From positions 11,569 through 50,746 of the forward strand of contig JAUNUF010000005.1 in assembly GCA_030538315.1 (NCBI GenBank): 39,178 nucleotides of DNA, written 5' to 3'. The notes under the pieces are model-generated. The model saw only the letters and a list, made by a program, of their open reading frames with translations. It was not told the DNA's origin and ran no database searches. Shown piece by piece: positions 24,446-32,712 of this stretch. The number at the start of each line of letters is the position of its first letter. Within the stretch, counting starts at the first letter, position 1. Position numbers and translations under genes: made by a program. The stretch is from Propionibacteriaceae bacterium (GTDB lineage: Bacteria; Actinomycetota; Actinomycetes; Propionibacteriales; Propionibacteriaceae).

Positions 24446-24937
24446 ATGGCCACACTGATCCTGATCCGCCACGCAAAGTCCGATTGGAGCGCCGGGGTTT
24501 CAGATCTGGCGCGCCCCCTCAACAGCCGCGGCCGCCGTCAGGCGCCTGCCACCGGCGATTGGGTGGCCGGGGAGTTCGACGAGATCAGCCTCGCCGTCGT
24601 CTCCATCGCCACCCGCGCCCAGCAAACGTGGGAACTCGTCTCGGCACATCTCGACCCGATGCCTGACGTGATCAACTCCGAGGCGGCCTACACCTTCGAC
24701 GGCGACGACCTGGCGGAGATCGTGGCAGGGCTCCCCACCTCGGCGGAGACCGTCATCCTCGTGGGCCACAACCCAGCGCTCGAGGAACTCATCCGGATGG
24801 CCACCGGGAGGTGGGCGGAGATGCCCACGTCCGCCGTCGCGGTGCTGGAAATCGACGCCTGGACGAACATCACCGACGGCGCCGCCACGCTTCTCGCGGC
24901 TGGCCGCCCAGCAGATGGGCGTTGGATCGCCCGCTGA
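24446..24937 (+). CDS. sixA: Phosphohistidine phosphatase, SixA family
   Basis: The product has 163 residues, a normal SixA length. The histidine phosphatase signature is LILIRHAKSDW with His9, and the second catalytic histidine lies in VILVGHNPALEEL. SixA enzymes dephosphorylate phosphohistidine on signalling or phosphotransfer proteins. The start at ATG 24446 was chosen because the protein then begins at the catalytic motif (MATLILIRHAK). A longer frame upstream is antisense to the binding protein gene. It is convergent with the maltokinase-cap gene, 8 nt apart. Its actual target is unknown. Confidence 0.88.
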   Translation: MATLILIRHAKSDWSAGVSDLARPLNSRGRRQAPATGDWVAGEFDEISLAVVSIATRAQQTWELVSAHLDPMPDVINSEAAYTFDGDDLAEIVAGLPTSAETVILVGHNPALEELIRMATGRWAEMPTSAVAVLEIDAWTNITDGAATLLAAGRPADGRWIAR

Positions 24938-24945
24938 TCACCTGA

Positions 24946-25521
24946 TCAGCGCAGCACAGCGAGGAGATCCTTGCGGGGCCCGTCGCCGTCGGTCCAATCC
25001 CCCAGGAGGGTGCCCACCGCGTCGCCCGGCACATCCATGGTGCGGTCCAGCACGCGCATGATCTGCAGTTCAGCCTCTGGCGCCTCACCCGGCACAACGC
25101 CGCTGCCCTTGACGTGCATGGCAAGGGGCACGGCGTTGCCGTGTTCGTCGTTGATGCCGGCGTGGGTGTCCGCTTCGCGGATCACCCGCTCCAACTCCTG
25201 CATGAAGACGGGATCCACCGCGCCGTCGTAACCGTAGCGGGTGCCCAGCGCCGAGTGTTCGAGGGTGCCGATGGGCTCTGCGTACTCCATGGGCTGGGCA
25301 CGCCAGGTGACGGGCACGAAGTAGGTGTGCTCTCCGTCGCTGAGCACCATCGCGTCGAGGCCCACCTCGCCGTCGGGGTCGACGAAGCGGAAGTTGGCCA
25401 CCCGATCAACCTTCGCGGGGTCTCCACTGAACCACGGCTGCGAGGGCAGCCAGGCCTGGAGGAGTTCGGTCTTGCTGGGCGCGAGCGTCGCCCCGAAGTA
25501 GACCTCAGCAGTGCGTTCCAT
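24946..25521 (-). CDS. Stand-alone maltokinase N-terminal cap-like protein
   Basis: The product has 191 residues. The pattern LAPSKTELLQAWLPSQPWFSGD, then VDPDGEVGLDAMV, PVTWRAQPME, GTLEHSALGTRYGYDGAVDPVF and GNAVPLAMHVKGSG matches the cap domain found at the front of actinobacterial maltokinases, with no kinase domain following. Single-domain cap proteins occur near sugar genes in actinobacteria and their role is unclear. AGGAGG lies 5 nt before ATG 25521. The location beside an alpha-glucoside importer fits a link to maltose/trehalose metabolism, but this is inference. Confidence 0.8.
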   Translation of the reverse strand: MERTAEVYFGATLAPSKTELLQAWLPSQPWFSGDPAKVDRVANFRFVDPDGEVGLDAMVLSDGEHTYFVPVTWRAQPMEYAEPIGTLEHSALGTRYGYDGAVDPVFMQELERVIREADTHAGINDEHGNAVPLAMHVKGSGVVPGEAPEAELQIMRVLDRTMDVPGDAVGTLLGDWTDGDGPRKDLLAVLR

Positions 25522-25564
25522 GGATGCCTCCTTGCGTGTGGTTGCTCCAGCTTAGGCGGGCGCC

Positions 25565-26419
25565 TTAGCGGTCGCGTTCGATGAGCCATTCAGCGTCCAC
25601 CGGCGTGAACTGCCGGAGCACGTCGACGGCTTGCTCGCCGGTCCATCCCCCGTTGCGGGCCACGTCCGCGATCACGCCGTCGAGGTAGCGGCAGACGTTC
25701 GCGAAATCGCCCTTGTTTCCCGGCACCCTGATGTCGTCGCCCATGTCCCGGTACGTCTCCCAGTTGCAGCGGTCGAAACCGCTGCCATCCAAGGAGACGC
25801 TGAGCGCACCGTCGCGCCCCGGGATGATGATCTCGTAGTAGACCACCTGCTCATCGGGATACTGCAGCTTGACCTCCACGCCCTCGACGGCGGCGGGGGC
25901 GTACAGGGGCACTGTTTCAGCGCGCAGACGGTCGTGGATCTCGCTTCGCTGCCGGGCGTCGCCGGCCTGCTTGACGCCCCAGATGACGGCGCTGCCCAGG
26001 AGGGCGAGCCCCACCAGCACCGCCAGCGCGATCACCATGGTGCGCCGCGGCAACCCGGCTGCGGTCACTGCCGAGACGACTGGCGCGGCGACGGCGAGCA
26101 GCGCGATGGCCCACCCCACGGGGCCGCCGAACGTGGCTGCGGGCAGCGCCACGACGCCCAGGGCGATGATCAGCGGCACGAACCACCAGCGCATTCCGAT
26201 GCGCAGGCTGATCCACACCGTGAGCGCCAAGGCCAGAAGGCCCCCCACCATCGCGCCCTCGAACAGGCGGCCGAGCTCACAGAACTTCCCGGTGCACGGG
26301 ATCTGGGACGCAACGACGGCTCCGGAGATGCCTAGGAAGAGAATGAGGACGTAGGCGATCAGTGCGGCGAGGAACGCCCGGTTGCCCGGGGTTCGTTCAG
26401 CCTTGGGCAGGGCGCTCAT
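25565..26419 (-). CDS. Membrane protein of unknown function with soluble C-terminal domain
   Basis: The product has 284 residues. About five membrane segments fill 12-150 (AFLAALIAYVLILFLGISGAVV, GAMVGGLLALALTVWISL, WWFVPLIIALGVVALP, PVGWAIALLAVAAPVVSAV, MVIALAVLVGLALLGSAVIWGV). The rest (about 155-284) is soluble and probably external, with Cys residues in FDRCNWETY and FANVCRYLD. I do not recognise the family. ATG 26419 shares a base with the upstream DUF2277 stop (TGATG). A GTG at 26422 is equally possible. The two genes are translationally coupled and no Shine-Dalgarno is visible. Confidence 0.7.
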   Translation of the reverse strand: MSALPKAERTPGNRAFLAALIAYVLILFLGISGAVVASQIPCTGKFCELGRLFEGAMVGGLLALALTVWISLRIGMRWWFVPLIIALGVVALPAATFGGPVGWAIALLAVAAPVVSAVTAAGLPRRTMVIALAVLVGLALLGSAVIWGVKQAGDARQRSEIHDRLRAETVPLYAPAAVEGVEVKLQYPDEQVVYYEIIIPGRDGALSVSLDGSGFDRCNWETYRDMGDDIRVPGNKGDFANVCRYLDGVIADVARNGGWTGEQAVDVLRQFTPVDAEWLIERDR

Positions 26420-26691
26420 CACGCCGTCGCAAACCGTTTGGCCGAACGCGCCCGGGCCTTGGCGGCCTCCTCCTCGCGGTTCTTGGGCGGGGCCGTGGTC
26501 ACCAGGTCATCAAGCAGATGTCTGGTGATGTAGGCGATCTCCTCGACGGCGTGCTTGAACGCCTCCTCGTTCGCCTTGCTGGGTTTTGTGGTGCCGGCCA
26601 CCTTGCGGACGTATTGCAGTGCTGCCGCGTACACCTCATCGCGGGTTGCTGGCGGCTCGAAATTGTTGAGGGGGCGAATGTTGCGGCACAT
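26419..26691 (-). CDS. DUF2277 protein
   Basis: The product has 90 residues. MCRNIRPLNNFEPPATRDEVYAAALQYVRKVAGTTKPS and the later TRHLLDDLVTTAPPKNREEEAAKAR are the conserved pattern of the DUF2277 family, small cytoplasmic proteins of unknown function common in actinobacteria. The N-terminal CRNI with its cysteine is invariant in the copies I know of. TAGTCT lies 6 nt before the ATG, so it is probably leaderless. It is the first gene of a pair with the membrane protein downstream. Confidence 0.9.
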   Translation of the reverse strand: MCRNIRPLNNFEPPATRDEVYAAALQYVRKVAGTTKPSKANEEAFKHAVEEIAYITRHLLDDLVTTAPPKNREEEAAKARARSAKRFATA

Positions 26692-26697
26692 GACAGC

Positions 26698-26703
26698 AGA
26701 CTA
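26698..26703 (-). promoter_or_regulatory. -10 box of leaderless promoter (DUF2277 gene)
   Basis: TAGTCT on the minus strand, then 6 nt (GCTGTC) and ATG at 26691. Confidence 0.6.
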
Positions 26704-26785
26704 CGTCTCGGTCGTGCTCGCCACCAGAGAGACACCCGGGGCCGGGCTTGACCCCGCGTGCGCACGAGGTCTTGGCGTCGCGTGC

Positions 26786-27127
26786 ATGCAGATTCTCGCC
26801 CTCATCTTCGTGGGGTCATACGCCCTCCTCAACCTGTTCCTCGCCGCTGCTGGCACCTTCTACTATCCGCCGGCGCTGGGAGTCGGACTGTCCAGGCGGC
26901 TGATTCCCGCAGCGGTGTTCGTCGTGGCCGCCCTCACGCTCGGCATCAGCCTCTGGCTGCGCAATCACTGGATCGTGGCGGCAGGACTGCTGCTCGGGTC
27001 GATCGCACCCATCCTGTACGGCGCACTCATCGAGCAGGAGAATGTCGTGCTGCACCATCTGGTGCGCGCCGCCGTCGCGGTTGGGATCATGGTGGTATGG
27101 CTGATCGCGTTCCCAGTGTCCCAGTAG
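26786..27127 (+). CDS. Small four-helix membrane protein, hypothetical
   Basis: The product has 113 residues from ATG 26786, almost entirely hydrophobic with four membrane segments (ILALIFVGSYALLNLFLAAAG, LIPAAVFVVAALTLGISLWL, WIVAAGLLLGSIAPILYGALI, AVAVGIMVVWLIAFPV). Earlier in-frame starts exist (for example ATG 26690), but would add a polar N-terminus. GAGGT lies about 12 nt upstream, which is a weak signal. I do not recognise the family. Its end overlaps the MerR remnant that follows by 31 nt. Confidence 0.55.
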   Translation: MQILALIFVGSYALLNLFLAAAGTFYYPPALGVGLSRRLIPAAVFVVAALTLGISLWLRNHWIVAAGLLLGSIAPILYGALIEQENVVLHHLVRAAVAVGIMVVWLIAFPVSQ

Positions 27128-27378
27128 ACGACGTCGCGGCAGAGCTGGCGCCCGGGGAAAGCTTCGCGATTGGTGAGGTCGCCAACCGGCTTGGCGTCTC
27201 GATCGACGCGCTGCGCTACTACGAAGCCGAGGGGCTCCTCGGTGACGTGGAACGCGACGCGGGTGGGCGACGTCGCTTCACGCACCGGAGCTTGTATGCC
27301 GTTGCAGTGGTAGCGGCGGGGCAGCGTCGCGCGTCAGGATCAACCATGCCACGATGGGAACCATGCTTGCGCTTGTGA
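27097..27378 (+). pseudogene. Truncated MerR-type regulator (DNA-binding domain only)
   Basis: The open frame (93 codons) starts at ATG 27097 inside the previous gene's end. Residues about 23-66 are a clear MerR winged helix (FAIGEVANRLGVSIDALRYYEAEGLLG, then GGRRRFTHRSL). The helices that normally follow (about 60 more residues including the dimerisation coiled coil) are missing. The remaining residues look like non-coding sequence that runs into the tdh start. It most likely is a regulator cut off by deletion. A short functional HTH-only protein cannot be excluded. Confidence 0.65.
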
Positions 27379-28394
27379 AAACGTCCCCGGCTCCAGGGCT
27401 GGAGCTGATGGAGGTGCCCACCCCAACGCCGGGGCCCAACGAGGTGCTGATCAAGATCCGCCGCACCGGGATCTGCGGCACGGACGTGCACATCGACCGC
27501 TGGGACGGCTGGGCCGAGCGGAATGTGCAGTGCCCGCGCATCGTGGGCCATGAGTTCTGCGGCGACATCGTGGAGCTTGGCTCCCAGGTCACCAACCTGG
27601 AGGTTGGCCAGTTCGTCTCCGGCGAAGGCCACTACGTGTGCGGCCGCTGCCGCGCCTGCCTGGCCGGGAAGCGGCATCTGTGCCGCAACTTCCAAGGCAT
27701 CGGGTACCACGTCGACGGCGTGTTCGCCGAGTACTTCACCATGCCGGCCCGCAACGTGTGGGTGCATCCCGAGGGCATGGATCCGGATGTGGCGGCCATC
27801 TTCGACCCCTTCGGCAACGCCGTCCACGCCGCGCTGCAGTTCCCCGCCCTGGCCGAAGACGTGCTGGTGACCGGCGCCGGGCCCATCGGCATCATGGCCG
27901 CGCTGGTTGCCCAGTTCCAGGGCGCCCGCAACGTGGTGATCACGGATCTGTCCGACGAGCGGCTGGAGCTGGCGCACTCGCTGGGGCTGTCGTCGACGGT
28001 CAACACCGCCGTCGAGAAGCTCGAGGACACCTACGAGCGCTTCGGCATGGTGGAGGGCTTCGACATTGGCTTGGAGATGTCCGGCTCGGGTGCCGCGCTG
28101 CGCTCGATGATCGACCACATGACCCACGGCGGCCGCATCGCGCTGCTCGGGACCCCGACGCAGGAGCTGACGGTGGATTTCGCCACCATCATCTTCAACA
28201 TGCTCACCATCCAGGGCGTGACCGGGCGCGAGATCTTCGAGACGTGGTACGCCATGAACGCGCTGATCCGCTCCGGGCTCGACATCAGCGGGGTGATCAC
28301 GCATCGCTTCCCGGCGGAATCGTTTGCTGAGGCCTTCGAGGTCGCCTCGGACGGCCGCTCCGGCAAGGTCCTGCTGACCTGGGACCACTTGTAG
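27363..28394 (+). CDS. tdh: L-threonine 3-dehydrogenase
   Basis: The product has 343 residues, the normal length, and is a zinc-dependent medium-chain dehydrogenase. Catalytic zinc ligands Cys38 (TGICGTDVHID) and His63-Glu64 (GHEF) are present. So are the structural zinc cysteines 93, 96, 99 and 107 (YVCGRCRACLAGKRHLC) and the NAD motif TGAGPIGIMAA. It oxidises L-threonine to 2-amino-3-oxobutyrate, the substrate of Kbl, which is encoded just downstream. The ATG at 27363 gives the family N-terminus (MLALVKTSPAPG); an in-frame ATG at 27354 is also possible. No Shine-Dalgarno is visible. Confidence 0.94.
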   Translation: MLALVKTSPAPGLELMEVPTPTPGPNEVLIKIRRTGICGTDVHIDRWDGWAERNVQCPRIVGHEFCGDIVELGSQVTNLEVGQFVSGEGHYVCGRCRACLAGKRHLCRNFQGIGYHVDGVFAEYFTMPARNVWVHPEGMDPDVAAIFDPFGNAVHAALQFPALAEDVLVTGAGPIGIMAALVAQFQGARNVVITDLSDERLELAHSLGLSSTVNTAVEKLEDTYERFGMVEGFDIGLEMSGSGAALRSMIDHMTHGGRIALLGTPTQELTVDFATIIFNMLTIQGVTGREIFETWYAMNALIRSGLDISGVITHRFPAESFAEAFEVASDGRSGKVLLTWDHL

Positions 28395-28414
28395 ATGCTT
28401 GGCCCGCCGTCGTC

Positions 28415-28498
28415 CGTTGAGCACTTGGATCGGGTCGACGCGCGACACGCCGATGAAATCCCCCGATCTTGGCGTTGACCCCATCCAAGTGCTCAACG
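28415..28498. repeat. Inverted repeat between tdh and kbl
   Basis: Left arm 28415-28442 and right arm 28471-28498 pair in about 25 of 28 positions, with CGTTGAGCACTTGGAT fully matched. The loop is 28 nt. It lies within the tdh-kbl pair, 27 nt before the kbl start. It could fold in the mRNA and set the level of kbl relative to tdh. Confidence 0.8.
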
Positions 28499-28525
28499 CA
28501 ATTTCCGCAACCCCAGGAGACCAAG

Positions 28526-29710
<1,185 letters not shown>

Positions 29711-29766
29711 GTTTCCCCTGACCACCCCAAGTCCACGCGACCCCCCACGGGCTTGGCTTGGGCACT

Positions 29767-29889
29767 GGCGCCTGCCTTATGCGCCGCCGCCTGCCTTAAT
29801 CGGCGCCGCCTGCCTTGCTGAGATCGGCGCCTGCCTTAACCGGCGCGGCCTGCCATATCGCACAGGCCACTTCGATTACGGCAGGCGCC
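29767..29889. repeat. Left repeat array: five direct and one inverted 13-bp unit
   Basis: Unit GGCGCCTGCCTTA or close variants begin at 29767, 29786, 29805, 29826 and 29845, a 19/19/21/19-bp period. After a 12-bp motif GGCCACTTCGAT (29865-29876), an inverted copy TACGGCAGGCGCC follows at 29877-29889. The six-base spacers between units vary. The array lies between kbl and the AbiEi/DUF559 gene, and mirrors the array at 30942-31064. Confidence 0.88.
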
Positions 29890-29923
29890 GGGTTCCTCCA
29901 CCTAGCCCCAGGAGCAGGGAGTG

Positions 29924-30835
29924 TTACGACGCTCTTGGGATCGCATTGCCGAAACCATCAAGCAGAATGGGGGCCAACAGATCCCGGGAGTTGGCCTCAG
30001 CCCAACCCCAACGCACTGGCCACCAACCAAGCCGACGGAGGCGCTGCTCCCGCTGCTTCTCACGCATGATCACGTGCGATGGCTTCTCATTCGGCTTGAG
30101 CAGCTCCCCATACTTGGTCTCCCCGTCCATTTCTCCCACGAGGCCGTGTTCGGGCCAACCGAAGTCCGTCCGAGCGACCAGCTCACCGTTCTCGTCGAAG
30201 ATCTCAAACTGGAGGATGGGTTCGGGGATCCCAAGCCGCGCCATCTGGACCCGAGACAAGGACTCACCCGGAGACTCAGCGGCACCATCAGCAAAGCGGA
30301 GCACCTGCTGCGCGCGGCGCATCCCATAGAGCCGCGGGAACCGGGACAGCTCAAACTTCAGTTCCTCAGCGTTAAGCCCCATCCTGAGCCCAGCGTCCGC
30401 CGCCGCCACGCCCCACTCAAATGGTTCCAGGCGTGCTTGGTCGCAAACCGTGCGGGCGAGTGTGGTCACGGGGAAGCCCTTGACGTCTGTGATCTGACTT
30501 GACGCAAGCCGCGTGTTCCTCACTCGGAGGTTCCGGGTCCCATTTCCGTGTCCTGGGGTTCGGCGAGTCATCGTGGCCTGCTGGAGCAACACGCGCCGCA
30601 CCGGCAGGCCATGGAGGACCGCCGCAGACGTGTGGCTGAACACGCTTGTGCCATCGACGAAGGGAACCGTCGCCAGCATGAGCCTCAGGTGCCGGTCTTC
30701 CGGGGATTCTTCCAGCACCGCCCCATAGCCACCCCGTCGAAACCGGGTCAAGGCGCCGTCGTTCAGTCGGTGCCGAATCTCATCGGGGCTCATACCGAGA
30801 GAACCCAAGCCCTCAGCTGTCCAAACATCTCGCAT
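29924..30835 (-). CDS. AbiEi-type wHTH fused to DUF559/Vsr-like nuclease-fold domain
   Basis: The product has 303 residues. The N-terminal region (1-45, DVWTAEGLGSLGMSPDEIRHRL, then GALTRFRRGGYG) is a winged-helix start as in AbiEi antitoxins. The middle (65-135: FSHTSAAVLHGLP, GFPVTTLARTVCDQAR) is typical of this family. The C-terminus (190-280) has the DUF559/Vsr-like PD-(D/E)xK-like pattern: Glu191 (GESLSR), Asp224 (RTDFGWP), Glu235 (VGEMDG) and a basic REKQREQRLRRLGW. No AbiEii partner is adjacent. By eye its GC is lower than in the neighbours (around 60%), hinting at transfer. Repeat arrays bracket it on both sides. The biological role is unknown. Confidence 0.82.
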   Translation of the reverse strand: MRDVWTAEGLGSLGMSPDEIRHRLNDGALTRFRRGGYGAVLEESPEDRHLRLMLATVPFVDGTSVFSHTSAAVLHGLPVRRVLLQQATMTRRTPGHGNGTRNLRVRNTRLASSQITDVKGFPVTTLARTVCDQARLEPFEWGVAAADAGLRMGLNAEELKFELSRFPRLYGMRRAQQVLRFADGAAESPGESLSRVQMARLGIPEPILQFEIFDENGELVARTDFGWPEHGLVGEMDGETKYGELLKPNEKPSHVIMREKQREQRLRRLGWWPVRWGWAEANSRDLLAPILLDGFGNAIPRAS

Positions 30836-30941
30836 GGCTCCATTTCATGCCCTAAAGAGGGCACATGGGGCTTCCCCGAAGAGGCTGTGGATAACTCCTG
30901 AGGGCGGCAGCGGCGACCGAGCCTGATTGGGCCCGCAGACA

Positions 30942-31064
30942 GGCGCCTGCCTTAGCAGCCGTCGCCTGCTCTACAGGGCCGGCGACAACGATTCGGGCAG
31001 GCGCCACGTCCAGAAAGGCAGGCACCCACGAACAAGGCAGGCGCCGACACATAAGGCAGGCGCC
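30942..31064. repeat. Right repeat array: two direct and four inverted 13-bp units
   Basis: Direct units begin at 30942 (GGCGCCTGCCTTA) and 30961 (GTCGCCTGCTCTA), 19 bp apart. The 12-bp motif GGCGACAACGAT (30981-30992) follows, then inverted units (TAAGGCAGGCGCC type) at 30993, 31014, 31033 and 31052, period 21/19/19. The direct-to-inverted distance (32 bp) equals that of the left array. The array ends about 90 bp before the TPP riboswitch. Confidence 0.88.
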
Positions 31065-31154
31065 GGTGCGGTGAGCCCACCCGAGGCTGGGCGGACGAAT
31101 TCGAGCCAGCGGGAGATGGAGGGTGGGCTGCCAGTGGTAGGGTCGACGACGAAG

Positions 31155-31226
31155 CCGGGGTGCCCCTCCACAAGGGGCTGAGAGCAAACCCGTAACCACC
31201 TGATCTAGGTCGTGCTAGCGAAGGGA
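31155..31226 (+). promoter_or_regulatory. TPP riboswitch (THI element)
   Basis: The conserved TPP aptamer segments occur in order: CGGGGTGCC, GGGGCTGAGAGCAAACCCG, ACCTGATCTAGGT and GCTAGCGAAGGGA. The 3' strand carries AAGGGAG, which is also the thiM Shine-Dalgarno (7 nt before ATG 31235). Bound thiamin pyrophosphate would therefore hide the ribosome-binding site and switch the whole thi operon off at translation. Confidence 0.95.
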
Positions 31227-31234
31227 GCAAACCC

Positions 31235-32035
31235 ATGACCCGTATTTCCAGCATCCTCACTGCCGTCCGCGAAACCACGCCGCTCGTGCACTGCATGACC
31301 AACACCGTGGTGCCAGAGGTCACTGCCAACGTCCTGCTCGCCGTCGGCGCCGCGCCCGCCATGATCGACCTCCCGGAAGAGGCCGAGATCTTCGCCGGGA
31401 TCGCGTCTGCGCTGCTCATCAACGTGGGCAACGGCTCCGCCGAGCAGCACCAAGGCATGCGCCTCGCCGCACCCGCGGCGGCTGCTGCCGGGAAGCCCTG
31501 GGTGCTCGACCCCGTCGCCGTGGGCGGCCTCCGCGTCCGCACCCAGCTGGCGCGAGACCTGCTCGCCCACCGCCCCGCCGCCATCCGCGCCAACGCCTCC
31601 GAGATCCTCGGCCTGGCCGGCACCTCGGCCGGTGGCCGCGGCGTCGACTCCACCGACGAGGTGGACGCCGCCGTCGAGACAGCGCGGCAGCTCAACGCCC
31701 AGACGGGCGCGGTGGTCGCCATCTCCGGCCCCGTCGACGTGATCGTCTCTGCGGGCCGCACCACGCGCATCACTGGCGGCGACCCCCTCATGCCGCTGGT
31801 GATCGGCACCGGCTGCGCCCTCGGCGCCACGACGGCGGCCTGCCTCGCCGTCGCACAATCCGAGGAAGAACGGCACGACGCCGTGGCCGCCGCCCACGCG
31901 CTGTTCGGCGCTGCGGGCATCGTGGCCGCCCGCCAGGCCAAGGCCCCGGGCAGCTTCCGCACCGCGTGGATCGACGCGCTCCACACGCTGACCCCCGCCG
32001 AGGTGGCCGAGCTGGTCACCAGTGAGGAGAGCTGA
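31235..32035 (+). CDS. thiM: Hydroxyethylthiazole kinase
   Basis: The product has 266 residues. The family N-terminus PLVHCMTNTVVPEVTANVLLAVGAAPAMID, then WVLDPVAVG and the ATP/active-site motif VIGTGCALGATTAACLA, identify ThiM. It phosphorylates the thiazole alcohol to the thiazole phosphate used by ThiE, a salvage step. It is the first gene of the thi operon, directly controlled by the TPP riboswitch, whose 3' strand supplies its Shine-Dalgarno. Its TGA overlaps the next ATG by one base. Confidence 0.96.
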   Translation: MTRISSILTAVRETTPLVHCMTNTVVPEVTANVLLAVGAAPAMIDLPEEAEIFAGIASALLINVGNGSAEQHQGMRLAAPAAAAAGKPWVLDPVAVGGLRVRTQLARDLLAHRPAAIRANASEILGLAGTSAGGRGVDSTDEVDAAVETARQLNAQTGAVVAISGPVDVIVSAGRTTRITGGDPLMPLVIGTGCALGATTAACLAVAQSEEERHDAVAAAHALFGAAGIVAARQAKAPGSFRTAWIDALHTLTPAEVAELVTSEES

Positions 32036-32712
32036 TGCAGGCCCACAAGAAGGTGGCCAAGGCCGTCGACTGGCGGCTCTATGTCGTCACCGACACCGAA
32101 CTGGCCGGCGGCCCAGACAGGGTGCCGCGCATCGTCGAACAGGCGGTGCTGGGAGGTGCTGGCGTCGTGCAGGTGCGCGACAAGAACATGTCCGAGCTGG
32201 AGTTCCTCCACCTCACCCAATCCGTCGTGGAGGCCACCCGCCGCGTCTTCGACGCCACCGGAAACCAGGCGGCGATCTTCGTCAACGACCGGCTGGACAT
32301 CGCCGCAGATCTCGGCCTGCACTTCCACATGGGCCAGCAGGACGGCGACATCAAGGAGGCGCGGCGCCGGCTGGGCGAGGATCGGCTCATCGGTCTGTCA
32401 GTCTCCAACCTGGAGCAGGCGCGCACGGAGCTCAGCGACCCGACGGCGGACGTGCTGGGCCTCTCCCCCATCTGGAACACCAGCACCAAGACTGATACAG
32501 ACCCACCGCTCGAGATCCAGGGCGCCGAGCAGGTGGTACAGCTCACCGCCGGGCGCGCCAAGACCGTGGCAATCGGCGGGATCAACGCCGTCAACGCACG
32601 CTGGGTGATCGACACCGGAGTGGACGGCATCTGCGTCGTCTCCGTCATCATGACCGCCCCTGATCCCCTGGCCGCCACCCAGCGGCTGATGTCACTCTGG
32701 AGGACCCGATGA
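32035..32712 (+). CDS. thiE: Thiamin phosphate synthase
   Basis: The product has 225 residues, the normal ThiE TIM-barrel. Motifs are LYVVTDTEL at the start, GVVQVRDKNM (pyrophosphate/substrate lysine), FVNDRLDIAADLGLHFHMGQQD, LGLSPIWNTSTKTD and VAIGGINAVN. It joins the pyrimidine pyrophosphate and thiazole phosphate to thiamin phosphate. Coupled to thiM (TGATG) and to thiD (ATGA). The N-terminal ten residues are an extension rich in lysine, so a slightly later start is possible. Confidence 0.95.
   Translation: MQAHKKVAKAVDWRLYVVTDTELAGGPDRVPRIVEQAVLGGAGVVQVRDKNMSELEFLHLTQSVVEATRRVFDATGNQAAIFVNDRLDIAADLGLHFHMGQQDGDIKEARRRLGEDRLIGLSVSNLEQARTELSDPTADVLGLSPIWNTSTKTDTDPPLEIQGAEQVVQLTAGRAKTVAIGGINAVNARWVIDTGVDGICVVSVIMTAPDPLAATQRLMSLWRTR

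Noticed and set aside
29767..31064. Repeat arrays as a CRISPR locus
   Set aside because: Units are 13 bp with 6-8 bp spacers and both orientations mixed. CRISPR repeats and spacers are longer and in one orientation, and no cas gene is present.
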